Notes under the pieces: generated by a model
What the model saw: only the letters and a program-made list of their open reading frames with translations
Database searches by the model: none
What the model was told of the DNA's origin: nothing
Made by a program: the position numbers and the translations under genes
Shown here: positions 9,654 through 18,707 of the stretch, piece after piece
Position numbering within the stretch: position 1 is the first letter of the stretch
Layout: every line of letters starts with the position of its first letter
From: Panacibacter ginsenosidivorans
Lineage (GTDB): Bacteria; Bacteroidota; Bacteroidia; Chitinophagales; Chitinophagaceae
Assembly (NCBI RefSeq): GCF_007971225.1
Contig: NZ_CP042435.1
Span: 868,001 to 932,000 of the forward strand
Length of the DNA stretch: 64,000 nt
Reading direction: 5' to 3'

Positions 9654-10410
9654 ATATACATAACCATTGTCCTTCTCTTGCAGGCTTGCATAATACCTGA
9701 AATTATATCCAATTATTCAATCTCATTTATTAAGCAATAAAAATTGAAATTACTACATTCATTTCAGGCATTTCCTGCTAACAGGAATGTAATAAATAAG
9801 TAAATTATGTAACAATAAGAAATAGTATATAACATTAATACATAAAAAAAAGATATACATTTGATTTTGTTATTGCAACCTGTTTTTGCACTTCCAACCC
9901 TGAGATGAAAAACAATTTCATGAAAACGATCTGCTCATAAGTTCATTACTATTAGCTGCAAATAAAATTGAACCGGGAAAGCACTTTTACATAATTACCT
10001 CCTTTATAATTACACCTTTTCGTGTATTGTTTTCGCTTATGCGTGATTGTACTTTTGGTTTATAGATATGAGCCTGCAACAGTTCCGTAATGCAACTGCA
10101 TCCCAAATAATGATAAACAACCAAGGATTGATAGAGGCTGACAGTAATGTGGTTTGATTTTTATGCTCCCATCAGTTGAAATGCTATAAAGCATCGTTGC
10201 GTCGCACTCTTGTACTACATCAAATAATTCAAAAGAAAATATGGGCTTTTAGTTTTGACTCTGCTCAATGAATTTCCGAACGTGCAAGTGAGTGACACAA
10301 CAAACGATGCCACAAAGCACAAATGCCGGTATCCAAAAAATTAATTACGATTAAAAAAAATATTTTTTACCTTAAGTTAATTATATGAATCCGTCTAAAA
10401 CCACCCATGC
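9654..10410. other. Long AT-rich intergenic region with one paired repeat
   Basis: No credible ORF. The first 490 bp are AT-rich with no repeat I can identify. 10150-10335 holds the paired repeat. The last 70 bp are the leader of the sulfatase gene. Confidence 0.6.
10196..10301. repeat. Paired arm repeat, F then R, 66-bp loop
   Basis: F core at 10196-10215 (exact consensus) and R core at 10282-10301 (GTGCAAGTGAGTGACACAAC). The two arms are of different subtypes but can still pair over most of their length. The loop is AT-rich. The F flank is A-type (CTATAAAGCAT) and the R flank B-type (AAACGATGCCA). Confidence 0.9.
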
Positions 10411-11811
10411 ATGCTACAGAAAGCAACCTTCCTTAACAGAACTGCCCGATTTATTTTATTACCGTTATTGTTCTGTATTATTTCATTTAACTGCAAAAAA
10501 GCAGATTCTTTGAAGCCTTTGCCCAAAGCAACCGTGTCATCGGAAATTTCAAAACTTGCGGCGGGTGATAAGCCTAACATAATTTTTATTCTTGGTGATG
10601 ATATTGGTTATGAGTTACCGACTATCGACGGGGGGCAATCTTATGCAACTCCAAATATTGATAAGATGGCACAGATTGGAATGCGATTTACACGTTTTCA
10701 TGCATCACCCTTATGCAGCCCTTCAAGAGTAATGTTGCTTACAGGCAAATATAATTTCAGGAACTATACTGTATGGGGAGTACTGGATACAACCAGTAAA
10801 ACAATTGCCAACATGCTTAAAGATGCAGGCTATAAAACATCTGTTGTAGGCAAATGGCAATTGGATGGCGGTGATGCATCGATAAGTGCAGCGGGTTTCC
10901 AGGATTATATGATATGGAGCCCGTTTACTTCAAAGAATGGAGAAAGGGTAAAAGGAAAAGGTTCGCGGTATAAAGATCCTGTAATTTATCAGAATGCGGG
11001 CTTCTTACCTAAAACTTTGACACAGGGAAAATTTGGCGATGATCTATTTACCAATCACATAAAAGATTTTATAGACGCTAATAAATCAAATCCATTTTTT
11101 ATTTATGATGCCATCTGTCTTTCACATGAACCATTTGAACCTCCGCCAAACAATCCTGATTTTGCAACATGGGATCCAAAGACAAGTACACCGGACACTA
11201 AATATTTCCCATCGATGGTTAATTATATGGATACCAAGATAGGTGAGATACTAGATAAAGTTACCGAAGCTGGTATTGCCGATAAAACGTTGGTAATATT
11301 TGTAGGAGATAATGGCACTGATGAAAGCATTGTATCACAATTCCAGGACGCTGCTTTCAGAGGAGGTAAAAGCGAAACAAATGAAGCTGGTACACATGTA
11401 CCTATGTTAATGTGGTGGCAGGGAAAAATTATGCCCGGAACACAAAATGATTTTATTCTGGATTTTACTGACCTTATGCCAACCTTTGCCGATATTGCCG
11501 GTATTCCTTTACCAACTAATTATGGGCCGCTTGATGGTAAAAGTTTTTACGCAGCACTTACAGGTTCAAGCGTACCTACAAGACAGTGGATATATTGTTA
11601 TTATGATGCCAACATGCAGGGGCAGCCAGACAAACCACCAATTGGATGGGTGCAGGATACAGCCTATAAATTATATGATAGCACTGGCCTGTTTTATCAT
11701 TATTCAATAGATCTTCAGGAAGCAAGCCCATTAAAAAATAGCAGGCTTACCCCAGCTGAAAAAAGTTTAAAAAAACAAATGCAGGGTATTTTAGCTGGTA
11801 TGCATAATTAA
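10411..11811 (+). CDS. Sulfatase (arylsulfatase family), predicted lipoprotein
   Basis: 466 residues. The N-terminus has a membrane stretch ending in a lipobox-like ISFNC with Cys28. The sulfatase core starts KPNIIFILGDDIGYE, with metal-binding Asp63 and Asp64. The modification motif is C102-S-P-S-R, so Cys102 would be converted to formylglycine. Further motifs are VGKWQLDGG and FVGDNGTDES. It removes sulfate esters, probably at the outer membrane or periplasm. It stands alone, between two paired repeats; no maturase or glycoside hydrolase is adjacent, so the substrate cannot be inferred. Confidence 0.93.
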   Translation: MLQKATFLNRTARFILLPLLFCIISFNCKKADSLKPLPKATVSSEISKLAAGDKPNIIFILGDDIGYELPTIDGGQSYATPNIDKMAQIGMRFTRFHASPLCSPSRVMLLTGKYNFRNYTVWGVLDTTSKTIANMLKDAGYKTSVVGKWQLDGGDASISAAGFQDYMIWSPFTSKNGERVKGKGSRYKDPVIYQNAGFLPKTLTQGKFGDDLFTNHIKDFIDANKSNPFFIYDAICLSHEPFEPPPNNPDFATWDPKTSTPDTKYFPSMVNYMDTKIGEILDKVTEAGIADKTLVIFVGDNGTDESIVSQFQDAAFRGGKSETNEAGTHVPMLMWWQGKIMPGTQNDFILDFTDLMPTFADIAGIPLPTNYGPLDGKSFYAALTGSSVPTRQWIYCYYDANMQGQPDKPPIGWVQDTAYKLYDSTGLFYHYSIDLQEASPLKNSRLTPAEKSLKKQMQGILAGMHN

Positions 11812-11858
11812 TAGAGGTTAGTATGATGAACCCGGCTGCAAAACCATAAGCAACTATT

Positions 11859-11964
11859 GTTGCGTCGCACTCTTGTACACTTTGTTTTTTGTGGCACAAA
11901 AATAAAACTGTTGTAAAAATTTCATGGCTCAATAAAGAATATTGGTATAAGGGTGCGACGCAAC
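11859..11964. repeat. Paired arm repeat, F then R, 66-bp loop
   Basis: F core 11859-11878 (exact consensus) and R core 11945-11964 (GTATAAGGGTGCGACGCAAC), both of the CG-type. Outer flanks begin CAACAAT on both sides and end in CCGGGTTC and GCCCGGA. The remainder of 11965-12221 shows nothing further. Confidence 0.9.
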
Positions 11965-12221
11965 AATTGCCTGATAAAAGTGCTAAAGCCCGGAAAAAAA
12001 TAATGCAATCACAAGGTTTAAATAATTTAGTTTATACCTGCGCGGCATATTCACCCAAATAGTCTTATAAATTTTGATGCAGGACCGCAGGTTACTTACA
12101 AAATTTTAGTTTAAGGATAATTTTTATCAAAAAAACACTCCAAAAGTCTTTCTATTACGAATTAATGAAATGTGCTAATGAAACAAAGGATAAAAATTAC
12201 AAAATGAAAGATACTTGCGTG

Positions 12222-12593
12222 TCAGGCATCAATCTTTTCAGACAAATGCTGCTTTAATTTTTTTACTAGCGAGGGGAAATGAATAGGTTTTTCTATAAAA
12301 TCATCTGCTCCATAACCTGTATATTCTTCTTTGCTCACAATCAGGCCTGAAAAAAGTATAATCTTTAGCCTTTTAGTTTTAGCATTTGATTTCAACTGTA
12401 TACAAATATCTCTTCCATCAAGTTCTGCCAGCTTTATGTCCAACAAAATTATATCAGGCATAAGTACACTTATCATATTAAATGCAGTTTCCGGCCTTGA
12501 AAGAACCGTGGTATTGTATCCTTTATTTTCAAGCAATTTTTTAAGAGAAATTAAAACATCTTCCTCGTCGTCGATTATTAAAATATTGTGCAT
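12222..12593 (-). CDS. Single-domain response regulator
   Basis: 123 residues, only a receiver domain: acidic pocket D8-D9-E10, phosphoacceptor Asp52 in LLDIKL, Ser82 in LFSG and Lys102 in EKP. There is no output domain. Such CheY-like receivers relay phosphate between histidine kinases and phosphotransfer proteins or act by protein contact. No kinase is adjacent; the two histidine kinases of this window lie about 37 kb and 43 kb away. It is a single minus-strand gene and its partner is unknown. Confidence 0.9.
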   Translation of the reverse strand: MHNILIIDDEEDVLISLKKLLENKGYNTTVLSRPETAFNMISVLMPDIILLDIKLAELDGRDICIQLKSNAKTKRLKIILFSGLIVSKEEYTGYGADDFIEKPIHFPSLVKKLKQHLSEKIDA

Positions 12594-12805
12594 GGTGTTT
12601 ATCGGTTTGGTGTTTTAGATTTTGCAAAATTTGTGCCTTTTATCTTATGTAAAGATTATAATAGCATTAATAAATCTTCTCATCCAAAAAAAACTGCTTA
12701 TTAAATTTACAGTTTAATAAATTATAAAAGATAAGTAAAAATTTCTACACTTTTATACCTCTCCATGACAGATATTTTCTCAATCACTCTTTAGACTTTA
12801 AATAA

Positions 12806-12836
12806 AAGACGCCAACACATGCTGTGTTGGCGTCTT
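12806..12836 (-). terminator. Strong intrinsic terminator of the PepSY-like gene
   Basis: A 13-bp perfect stem (12807-12819 with 12823-12835, AGACGCCAACACA) with a 3-nt loop. On the minus strand it runs into TTTTATTT. It lies 26 bp past the stop. Confidence 0.85.
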
Positions 12837-12861
12837 CAAAATTTCCTTTACGATACAATTT

Positions 12862-13308
12862 CTATTTGCTCATTTTTTTATAAAGTTCCAGGTCACCATT
12901 ACCTGCAGCCTTGATAATATAGTTTTTCCCCTCTTTATTAAGAGTCACCAAATATTGAGTTTCGCCATTCATGGCAAATTCAATAACTTCTGTTTTTGCA
13001 AACCCTACGTATTTTTCATTTATTGATTTTGCAACCAATAATGGCAGATGATCTTCTGCTATAACAGATCCGGTTGCAATAAGATTACCTGTTTCATCAA
13101 AAAAAGCTTCAACCTCTTTTCCGGTATAATTAAAAGAAGCGCGGTAAAGTCCTGAGGTTAATTCAACCCAACTGACTTTATCTGCCCCGGAAAATTCTTT
13201 GTTGAATGATTTTAATACTGATTTGGAAACAGAAGCACCATCATAAGCAAATGTAGCGCTTGTTGTTAGGCTGAATATAACAGCCAGTGTTGCAATGATC
13301 TTTTTCAT
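12862..13308 (-). CDS. Secreted PepSY-like (BLIP-fold) protein
   Basis: 148 residues with a signal peptide (MKKIIATLAVIFSLTTSATFA). The mature part has two repeats of the PepSY-like pattern common in Bacteroidota: VLKSFNKEFSGADKVSWVELTSGLYRA with EAFFDETGNLIAT, then SINEKYVGFAKTEVIEF with YLVTLNKEGKNYIIKA. These periplasmic domains are often called beta-lactamase-inhibitor-like, but the real function is not known. Monocistronic, with a strong terminator. The family call rests on pattern recognition only. Confidence 0.8.
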   Translation of the reverse strand: MKKIIATLAVIFSLTTSATFAYDGASVSKSVLKSFNKEFSGADKVSWVELTSGLYRASFNYTGKEVEAFFDETGNLIATGSVIAEDHLPLLVAKSINEKYVGFAKTEVIEFAMNGETQYLVTLNKEGKNYIIKAAGNGDLELYKKMSK

Positions 13309-13569
13309 GTTGTAAATTTTTTTGTGTTTTATAAATTAGCTGAACTGGTTCCAGAGCTTTCAATTTCCTATCTACTTGCATCCAACTTGCTCAACCATGC
13401 ATCAAAAATAGATTTGATCATTTCTTAAAAAAATACAAAATAGATGTATTGCGGAAATGCAGCGGCAAACTGATGATTTTAGTAGGTGAGCCGTTTCGAT
13501 AACTCCATAATGAGAAAAAGAAACTATTACAACTCTTACCTTCGTTAAGTTTTTTATAACAAATAATCT

Positions 13570-14127
13570 ATGGGCAAGTTTCACAACCGCATTACTGAAG
13601 CGCACATCGAATTCATTGCAAAACAAAAAATATTTTTTACTGCCACTGCACCACTAAGCACAGAAGGTCATATCAATCTTTCACCAAAGGGCTTGGACAG
13701 TTTTCGTGTTCTTTCTCCGGCAAAAGTTATTTACATGGATATTATTGGCAGTGGCAACGAAACATCTGCGCATATTTTAGAAAATAAGCGCATCACTTTT
13801 ATGTTCTGTGCATTTGATGGTCCGCCCAATATTCTGAGACTTTATGGAAAAGGTTATACCGTTCTTCCAACCGATGACGAATGGAAAGAATATGCAGTCA
13901 TGTTTGAATTGCCGCCAGGTATCCGCCAATTTATAGTAGCAGATATTTATAAAGTACAAACCTCTTGCGGATTTAGTGTTCCTTATTATGAATATATGGG
14001 CGAAAGAGATCATGCAACAAAATGGGCAGAAACAAAGGGCAAAGACGGGCTTAAACAATATATAAAAGATAAAAATCTTGTAAGCCTTGATGGGTTGCCT
14101 ACAGCACTTACAGAAAAAGTTTCCTAA
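13570..14127 (+). CDS. Pyridoxamine-5'-phosphate oxidase-like flavin-binding protein
   Basis: 185 residues. The N-terminal half resembles the split-barrel fold (FFTATAPLSTEGHINLSPKGLDSFRVL, then ITFMFCAFDGPPNILRLYGKGYTV). The family binds FMN or F420, and members with this SPKG motif are usually annotated as pyridoxamine 5'-phosphate oxidase family proteins of unknown substrate. It is not PdxH, because the PLP-site residues are not evident. It precedes nuoA by 100 bp on the same strand but is probably separate from the nuo operon. Confidence 0.8.
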   Translation: MGKFHNRITEAHIEFIAKQKIFFTATAPLSTEGHINLSPKGLDSFRVLSPAKVIYMDIIGSGNETSAHILENKRITFMFCAFDGPPNILRLYGKGYTVLPTDDEWKEYAVMFELPPGIRQFIVADIYKVQTSCGFSVPYYEYMGERDHATKWAETKGKDGLKQYIKDKNLVSLDGLPTALTEKVS

Positions 14128-14227
14128 CGTTATATTTTCAAATCAGTTGTGCTAACATTTTGTGGAAAAATAACAACCCGCTTTAATTTTTCCGTCCTAT
14201 ATTTAGTTTGCCATAAAAATAATAACG

Positions 14228-14578
14228 ATGGGTTCAGCTTCATTAATTGTTCTGATCATCGCAGCAGTTGCTTTTTCCGCTATCGGCATTGCTGTAGCGA
14301 AAATTCTAACGAAGTCCAAACCTAATCCTGTAAAGGGTCAGCCATACGAATGCGGTATTCCTACAGAAGGTTCTCCATGGAATCAATTCAATGTTGGCTA
14401 TTATTTGTTCGCACTCATCTTTCTCATTTTCGACGTTGAACTGATCTTTTTATACCCTTGGGCGGTCGTGGTAAAAGAAGTAGGCATAACAGCCTTAGTT
14501 GAGATCATCGTTTTCTTTTTCATATTATTCATGGGCTTTCTATATGCACATAAAACAGGAGCATTGAAGTGGATGTAA
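14228..14578 (+). CDS. nuoA: NADH-quinone oxidoreductase subunit A
   Basis: 116 residues with three membrane helices and the conserved loop [33 protein letters not shown]. This loop contains the conserved Cys, the Glu-Cys-Gly motif and the Asp-Val-Glu motif of the quinone-site subunit. It opens the nuo operon, and the stop overlaps the start of nuoB by 10 bp, so translation is probably coupled. The membrane-bound complex pumps protons while reducing quinone. Confidence 0.97.
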   Translation: MGSASLIVLIIAAVAFSAIGIAVAKILTKSKPNPVKGQPYECGIPTEGSPWNQFNVGYYLFALIFLIFDVELIFLYPWAVVVKEVGITALVEIIVFFFILFMGFLYAHKTGALKWM

Positions 14579-15111
14579 AAGATAACATACAAAACAAAGC
14601 AGATTTTCCTGGTCAGGTGCATCAAACACCAGGCGGTGGTGTGCTTATAAGCAAGCTTGATGAAGTTATCAACTGGGCACGTGCAAATTCATTGTGGCCA
14701 TTGGTTTTTGGCACCAGTTGCTGCGCTATAGAAATGATGAGCACAGCGTCCGCTAAATATGACTGGAGCCGCTTTGGTTTTGAAGTGGCACGTGCTACGC
14801 CCCGACAGGCAGATGTCATCATCATTGCGGGAACTATTGTAAACAAAATGGCGCCTGTGTTGAAACGTTTATATGATCAGATGCCTGATCCAAAATATGT
14901 GATTGCAATGGGTGCATGTGCTACGAGCGGGGGTCCTTTTTTCTACAATACTTATTCTGTGGTGAAGGGTGCAGATCATGTAATTCCTGTTGATGTGTAC
15001 ATTGCAGGTTGCCCGCCAAGACCAGAAGCGTTAATACATGCGTTGATTGCGTTACAAAATAAAATAAAAGCAGGCGGCAACATTGATAAGATACATATAG
15101 AAAAGCAATAA
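14569..15111 (+). CDS. nuoB: NADH-quinone oxidoreductase subunit B
   Basis: 180 residues carrying the four ligands of terminal cluster N2: C51-C52 in [12 protein letters not shown]117 in GACATSGG and C148 in AGCPPRPE. The peripheral subunit hands electrons to quinone at the NuoB/NuoD interface. The ATG lies inside the nuoA end. The next gene, nuoC, is 216 bp away because a paired repeat occupies the gap, an unusual break in this operon. Confidence 0.97.
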   Translation: MDVKDNIQNKADFPGQVHQTPGGGVLISKLDEVINWARANSLWPLVFGTSCCAIEMMSTASAKYDWSRFGFEVARATPRQADVIIIAGTIVNKMAPVLKRLYDQMPDPKYVIAMGACATSGGPFFYNTYSVVKGADHVIPVDVYIAGCPPRPEALIHALIALQNKIKAGGNIDKIHIEKQ

Positions 15112-15152
15112 GAAGCTTTTCTACTAAGCTTGAGGGCTGCTATTAAGCTTTC

Positions 15153-15282
15153 GTTGCGTCGCACTCTTGTACTTTAGTAGTTAATTCAAAAGTAAAAAGC
15201 CAAAATTCAAAACTGAGTCACGGCTTTTGAATTTTTACTTTGTTCATCAGTGTTCTGAACGATGAAGTGATTGCGACGCAAC
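15153..15282. repeat. Paired arm repeat between nuoB and nuoC
   Basis: F core 15153-15172 (exact consensus) and R core 15263-15282 (TGAAGTGATTGCGACGCAAC, a hybrid of both subtypes). The loop holds its own inverted repeat (AAAAAGCC near 15194, GGCTTTT near 15223). The R flank, 15283-15321, matches the reverse complement of the F flank at 18085-18123 beyond nuoC-D-H. Confidence 0.9.
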
Positions 15283-15327
15283 AACCGATGCCATAAAAAA
15301 CAAAAGCTTGTAACAAAAAAATAAGTT

Positions 15328-15777
15328 TTGACTAACGACGAACTTAAAATAAAAATCAGCGAGTCATTTCCATCATCAACATTTGAAGAAGGAACGGAAT
15401 GGATAACTATGTTGATAGACTCAACAACATGGAAAGACGTTGCACTTGAATTGAGTAATAGTTTGCTATTTGATTTTTTGTTTTGCGTTACCTGTGTTGA
15501 CTGGAAAACACACTTAACAATGGTGTATCATTTAAGATCAACAACGCAAAAACATATAGTAGTTGTAAAAGCAAAACTCGACAGAGAGAACCCCCGGATA
15601 GCAACGGTTTCAGATATATGGCGCACCGCAGAATTTCATGAACGTGAGGCGTATGATTTATTTGGTGTACAATTCATTGGGCATCCTGATTTGAGAAGAT
15701 TGTTTTTGACAGATGACTATGAAGGTTTTCCATTGCGCAAAGATTTTGAAGATCCGGTAAATATGATAAAGTTATAA
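15328..15777 (+). CDS. nuoC: NADH-quinone oxidoreductase subunit C
   Basis: 149 residues, the short unfused NuoC. The signature ERE-AYDLFGVQFIGHPDLRRL and then DDYEGFPLRKDF is complete near the C-terminus. I take the TTG at 15328 as start, because the next in-frame ATG (codon 28) would cut into the conserved N-terminal domain. The peripheral arm subunit lies beside NuoD. The start lies 45 bp after a repeat arm, so the leader of this part of the operon is built from repeat sequence. Confidence 0.95.
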   Translation: MTNDELKIKISESFPSSTFEEGTEWITMLIDSTTWKDVALELSNSLLFDFLFCVTCVDWKTHLTMVYHLRSTTQKHIVVVKAKLDRENPRIATVSDIWRTAEFHEREAYDLFGVQFIGHPDLRRLFLTDDYEGFPLRKDFEDPVNMIKL

Positions 15778-15819
15778 CAGTCTTGAGTTTAAAGTTTTGA
15801 GTTGCGAGTTGTAAAACTT

Positions 15820-15854
15820 AAAACACAAAACACAAAACACAAAACACAAAACTT
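15820..15854 (+). repeat. Heptamer tandem repeat (AAAACAC) before nuoD
   Basis: Four perfect copies of AAAACAC (15820-15847) plus a degenerate fifth (AAAACTT) end 5 bp before the TTG start of nuoD. Together with the T-rich 15784-15800 this fills the nuoC-nuoD gap. It could vary in length by slippage. Confidence 0.85.
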
Positions 15855-15859
15855 AAAAT

Positions 15860-16975
15860 TTGTTTGAAGAAGTAGGCACAACAACAGAAGGTGATTTAAT
15901 GATCAATGTGGGTCCGCAGCATCCATCTACACATGGCGTGTTGCATCTTGTTATAACATTGCGCGGAGAAACCATTATAAAAGTTGAACCCCATCTCGGA
16001 TACATTCACCGCTCTATTGAAAAGATGTGTGAGAGTCTTAGTTACAGGCAATTTATTTATGTAACAAGCCGCATGGATTATCTCTCTTCGCACATTAATA
16101 ATCATGGTTGCGCTTTATGTGTTGAAAAAGGTTTGCAAATAGAAATTCCTGAACGTGCAAAAGTTATTCGTGTATTGATGGATGAATTAACGAGACTTGC
16201 ATCGCATCAATTATGGTGGGGCGCAATGGCAATGGATGTTGGCGCACTCACACCTTTCTTTCATGCATTCCGCGAAAGAGAAACGATCAATGAAATAATG
16301 GAAGAAACATGCGGCGCAAGATTAACGATGAACTATATGGTACCCGGTGGTGTAATGTACGACTTGCATCCAAACTTTCAGAAAAGAGTTAAAGATTTTA
16401 TTACACTCTTCAAATCAAAGATTGATGAGTACGATGAAATGGTAACAGGAAATGTGATCTTTCAAAACCGCATGAAAGATGTTGGTTTTATTTCGAAAGA
16501 AGATGCAATATCTTATGGTTGTACAGGTCCCACTGCAAGAGCAAGTGATGTAAGTTGTGACATTCGCAAACTGTTTCCTTACGAAGTGTATGACAAGTTA
16601 GATTTTCATGAGATAACTGCAACAGATGGAGATTGCTTTGCGAGATATATGGTACGTGTACAGGAAATGCGGCAATCACTTTCCATTGTTGAACAATTGA
16701 TAGATATTATTCCCGAAGGAGATTTCCAGGCAAAAACAAAAGCGGTGTTGAAATTACCCAAAGGAGAATTTTATTCAAGAGTAGAAACGGCACGTGGCGA
16801 GTTTGGTGTATACATCATCAGCGAAGGCGGAACAACACCTTATCGCATAAAATTTCGTTCGCCGGGTTTTTCAAATTTATCGGCATTGGACCATATGGCT
16901 CGTGGACATAAGATAGGTGATCTTGTTGCCATCATGGGAACATTGGACTTGGTGATACCGGATATAGATAGATAG
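15860..16975 (+). CDS. nuoD: NADH-quinone oxidoreductase subunit D
   Basis: 371 residues, the 49-kDa-type subunit of complex I and relative of hydrogenase large subunits. Visible are the N-terminal GPQHPSTHGVLHL (starting near residue 18), YIHRSIEK, TSRMDYLSSHINNH and the C-terminal VIPDIDR. The start is a TTG at 15860; an in-frame ATG at 15899 is possible but leaves only three residues before the GPQHPSTHG motif. It is separate from nuoC, unlike the CD fusion of Bacteroides. nuoH follows after 5 bp, so nuoE, nuoF and nuoG are absent from their usual place. Confidence 0.96.
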   Translation: MFEEVGTTTEGDLMINVGPQHPSTHGVLHLVITLRGETIIKVEPHLGYIHRSIEKMCESLSYRQFIYVTSRMDYLSSHINNHGCALCVEKGLQIEIPERAKVIRVLMDELTRLASHQLWWGAMAMDVGALTPFFHAFRERETINEIMEETCGARLTMNYMVPGGVMYDLHPNFQKRVKDFITLFKSKIDEYDEMVTGNVIFQNRMKDVGFISKEDAISYGCTGPTARASDVSCDIRKLFPYEVYDKLDFHEITATDGDCFARYMVRVQEMRQSLSIVEQLIDIIPEGDFQAKTKAVLKLPKGEFYSRVETARGEFGVYIISEGGTTPYRIKFRSPGFSNLSALDHMARGHKIGDLVAIMGTLDLVIPDIDR

Positions 16976-16980
16976 ACAAT

Positions 16981-18057
16981 ATGTTTAGTTTAGAAAGCAT
17001 AACAAACAGCATTCACACATGGTTGAATAATACATTCAACCCAACACTCGCATTGATATTTGAATTTGTCATTGTAGGTATTTCTGTGATTACTTTGTTT
17101 GCAGTGCTTGGATTGATTTTAGTATTTATGGAACGAAAAGTATCTGCCTATATGCAGATAAGATTAGGTCCAAACCGTGTAGGCTTTAAAGGTATATTGC
17201 AGACATTAGCTGACACACTAAAGCTTGCCGTAAAAGAAGGGTTAACACCAGATGGCGCAGATAAATTCTTATTCAATCTTGCACCATTTGTTGTGATGAT
17301 CGTCGCCATGCTCATCCTCGCTCCTATTCCTTTTGCAAAAGGTTTTCAGATTTGGGATATTAATATTGGTGTGTTGTATGTAAGCGCTGTTTCGTCTGTT
17401 TCTGTTATTGGGATTTTAATGGCAGGCTGGGCAAGCAATAACAAATATTCATTGCTTGGTGCAATGCGTAGCGGCGCACAAATTGTAAGTTATGAATTGA
17501 GCGCAGGTCTTTCTATTATTTCCATTGTTGTGCTGACAGGTAGCTTACAGATATCACAGATCGTTGCTTCTCAGGAAAATGGCTGGTGGATCTTTAAAGG
17601 TCATATTCCTGCAATCATTTCATTTGTAATTTTTATTATAGCTGTAACTGCAGAAACAAACCGTGCACCATTCGATCTTGCTGAAGCTGAAAGCGAACTC
17701 ACCGCAGGTTTTCACACCGAATATTCAGGAATGAAATTCGCCTTGTTCTTTTTAGCAGAGTATGTAAATATTTTTATCGTGTGCAGTATCGGTGCCATTT
17801 TATTTCTTGGCGGCTGGATGCCTTTACACATCGGCAGTTGGCAGGGCTTTAATCATGTGATGGATTATATTCCGTCATCTGTTTGGTTCTTTGCAAAAGT
17901 ATTCTTTCTAATTTTTGTCATCATGTGGTTTCGGTGGACATTTCCACGTTTGCGCATTGATCAGTTATTAAATCTTGAATGGAAATATTTGTTGCCGATA
18001 AGTATGGTAAATTTATTATTGATGACATTAATCGCAATTATGGGTTGGCATTTTTAA
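16981..18057 (+). CDS. nuoH: NADH-quinone oxidoreductase subunit H
   Basis: 358 residues with about eight membrane helices. Signatures are FMERKVSAYMQIRLGPNRVGFKG in the first loop and ETNRAPFDLAEAESELTAGFHTEYSGMKFALFFLAEY. It forms the quinone chamber with NuoA, B and D. It follows nuoD directly. A 179-bp gap containing a paired repeat separates it from nuoI. Confidence 0.97.
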   Translation: MFSLESITNSIHTWLNNTFNPTLALIFEFVIVGISVITLFAVLGLILVFMERKVSAYMQIRLGPNRVGFKGILQTLADTLKLAVKEGLTPDGADKFLFNLAPFVVMIVAMLILAPIPFAKGFQIWDINIGVLYVSAVSSVSVIGILMAGWASNNKYSLLGAMRSGAQIVSYELSAGLSIISIVVLTGSLQISQIVASQENGWWIFKGHIPAIISFVIFIIAVTAETNRAPFDLAEAESELTAGFHTEYSGMKFALFFLAEYVNIFIVCSIGAILFLGGWMPLHIGSWQGFNHVMDYIPSSVWFFAKVFFLIFVIMWFRWTFPRLRIDQLLNLEWKYLLPISMVNLLLMTLIAIMGWHF

Positions 18058-18123
18058 TACTCCTAAAGAGGAGTAATGAAGTTCTTTTTATGTTACAAAC
18101 TTTGGTATTTCATGGCATCAGCT

Positions 18124-18187
18124 GTTGTGTCACTCACTTGTACGTTCAGTTCAATAATGAACAAGGCGTTGAAGAGTGCGATGCAAC
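18124..18187. repeat. Paired arm repeat between nuoH and nuoI, 24-bp loop
   Basis: F core 18124-18143 is GTTGTGTCACTCACTTGTAC and R core 18168-18187 is GTTGAAGAGTGCGATGCAAC. The tight loop contains GTTCAG and AATGAAC. The F flank (rc, read from the core) is AGCTGATGCCATGAAAT and matches the R flank of the repeat between nuoB and nuoC. The R flank is A-type (CTAAATAGTAGTAATGCAG). Confidence 0.9.
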
Positions 18188-18236
18188 AAATGCTAAATAG
18201 TAGTAATGCAGATTGGATCACAATAAAAAATAAAAC

Positions 18237-18707
18237 TTGTTTTTAAAAAAATACATATCAGATATTTTCAATGCAGTAAAGTCTTTGCTGATAGGCATGC
18301 GGCGTACAGGTTATTATTTTACACATCGCAAAGAAATTATTACGCAACAATATCCTGATGTAAAACAAATCTTGCCCGAACGTTTTCGCGGCGAAGTGAT
18401 CATGCTTCACGACGAAAATAATGAACATGCGTGCACGGGTTGTACGGCGTGTGAACTGGCTTGCCCGAATGGAACGATCAAGATTATTACAAAATTTGAT
18501 GTAACGCCGGAAGGGAAAAAAAAGAAAGCCCTGGATACATTTATATATCATTTGGAGTTGTGTACCATGTGTAATTTATGTATAGAAGCATGCCCGACCG
18601 ATGCCATAAAAATGGCGCAGAATTTTGAACACAGCGTATATGACCGCAGCCAGTTGACAAAGAAATTAAACAAGCCTGGATCTAAAATAAGGGAGGGTGT
18701 AGAATGA
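18237..18707 (+). CDS. nuoI: NADH-quinone oxidoreductase subunit I
   Basis: 156 residues with two 4Fe-4S ferredoxin motifs, C66-x2-C69-x2-C72-x3-C76 and C109-x2-C112-x2-C115-x3-C119, the ligands for clusters N6a and N6b. I use the TTG at 18237; an ATG at codon 21 is possible but removes the amphipathic N-terminal helix. The end overlaps the nuoJ start by 4 bp (ATGA). Confidence 0.95.
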   Translation: MFLKKYISDIFNAVKSLLIGMRRTGYYFTHRKEIITQQYPDVKQILPERFRGEVIMLHDENNEHACTGCTACELACPNGTIKIITKFDVTPEGKKKKALDTFIYHLELCTMCNLCIEACPTDAIKMAQNFEHSVYDRSQLTKKLNKPGSKIREGVE

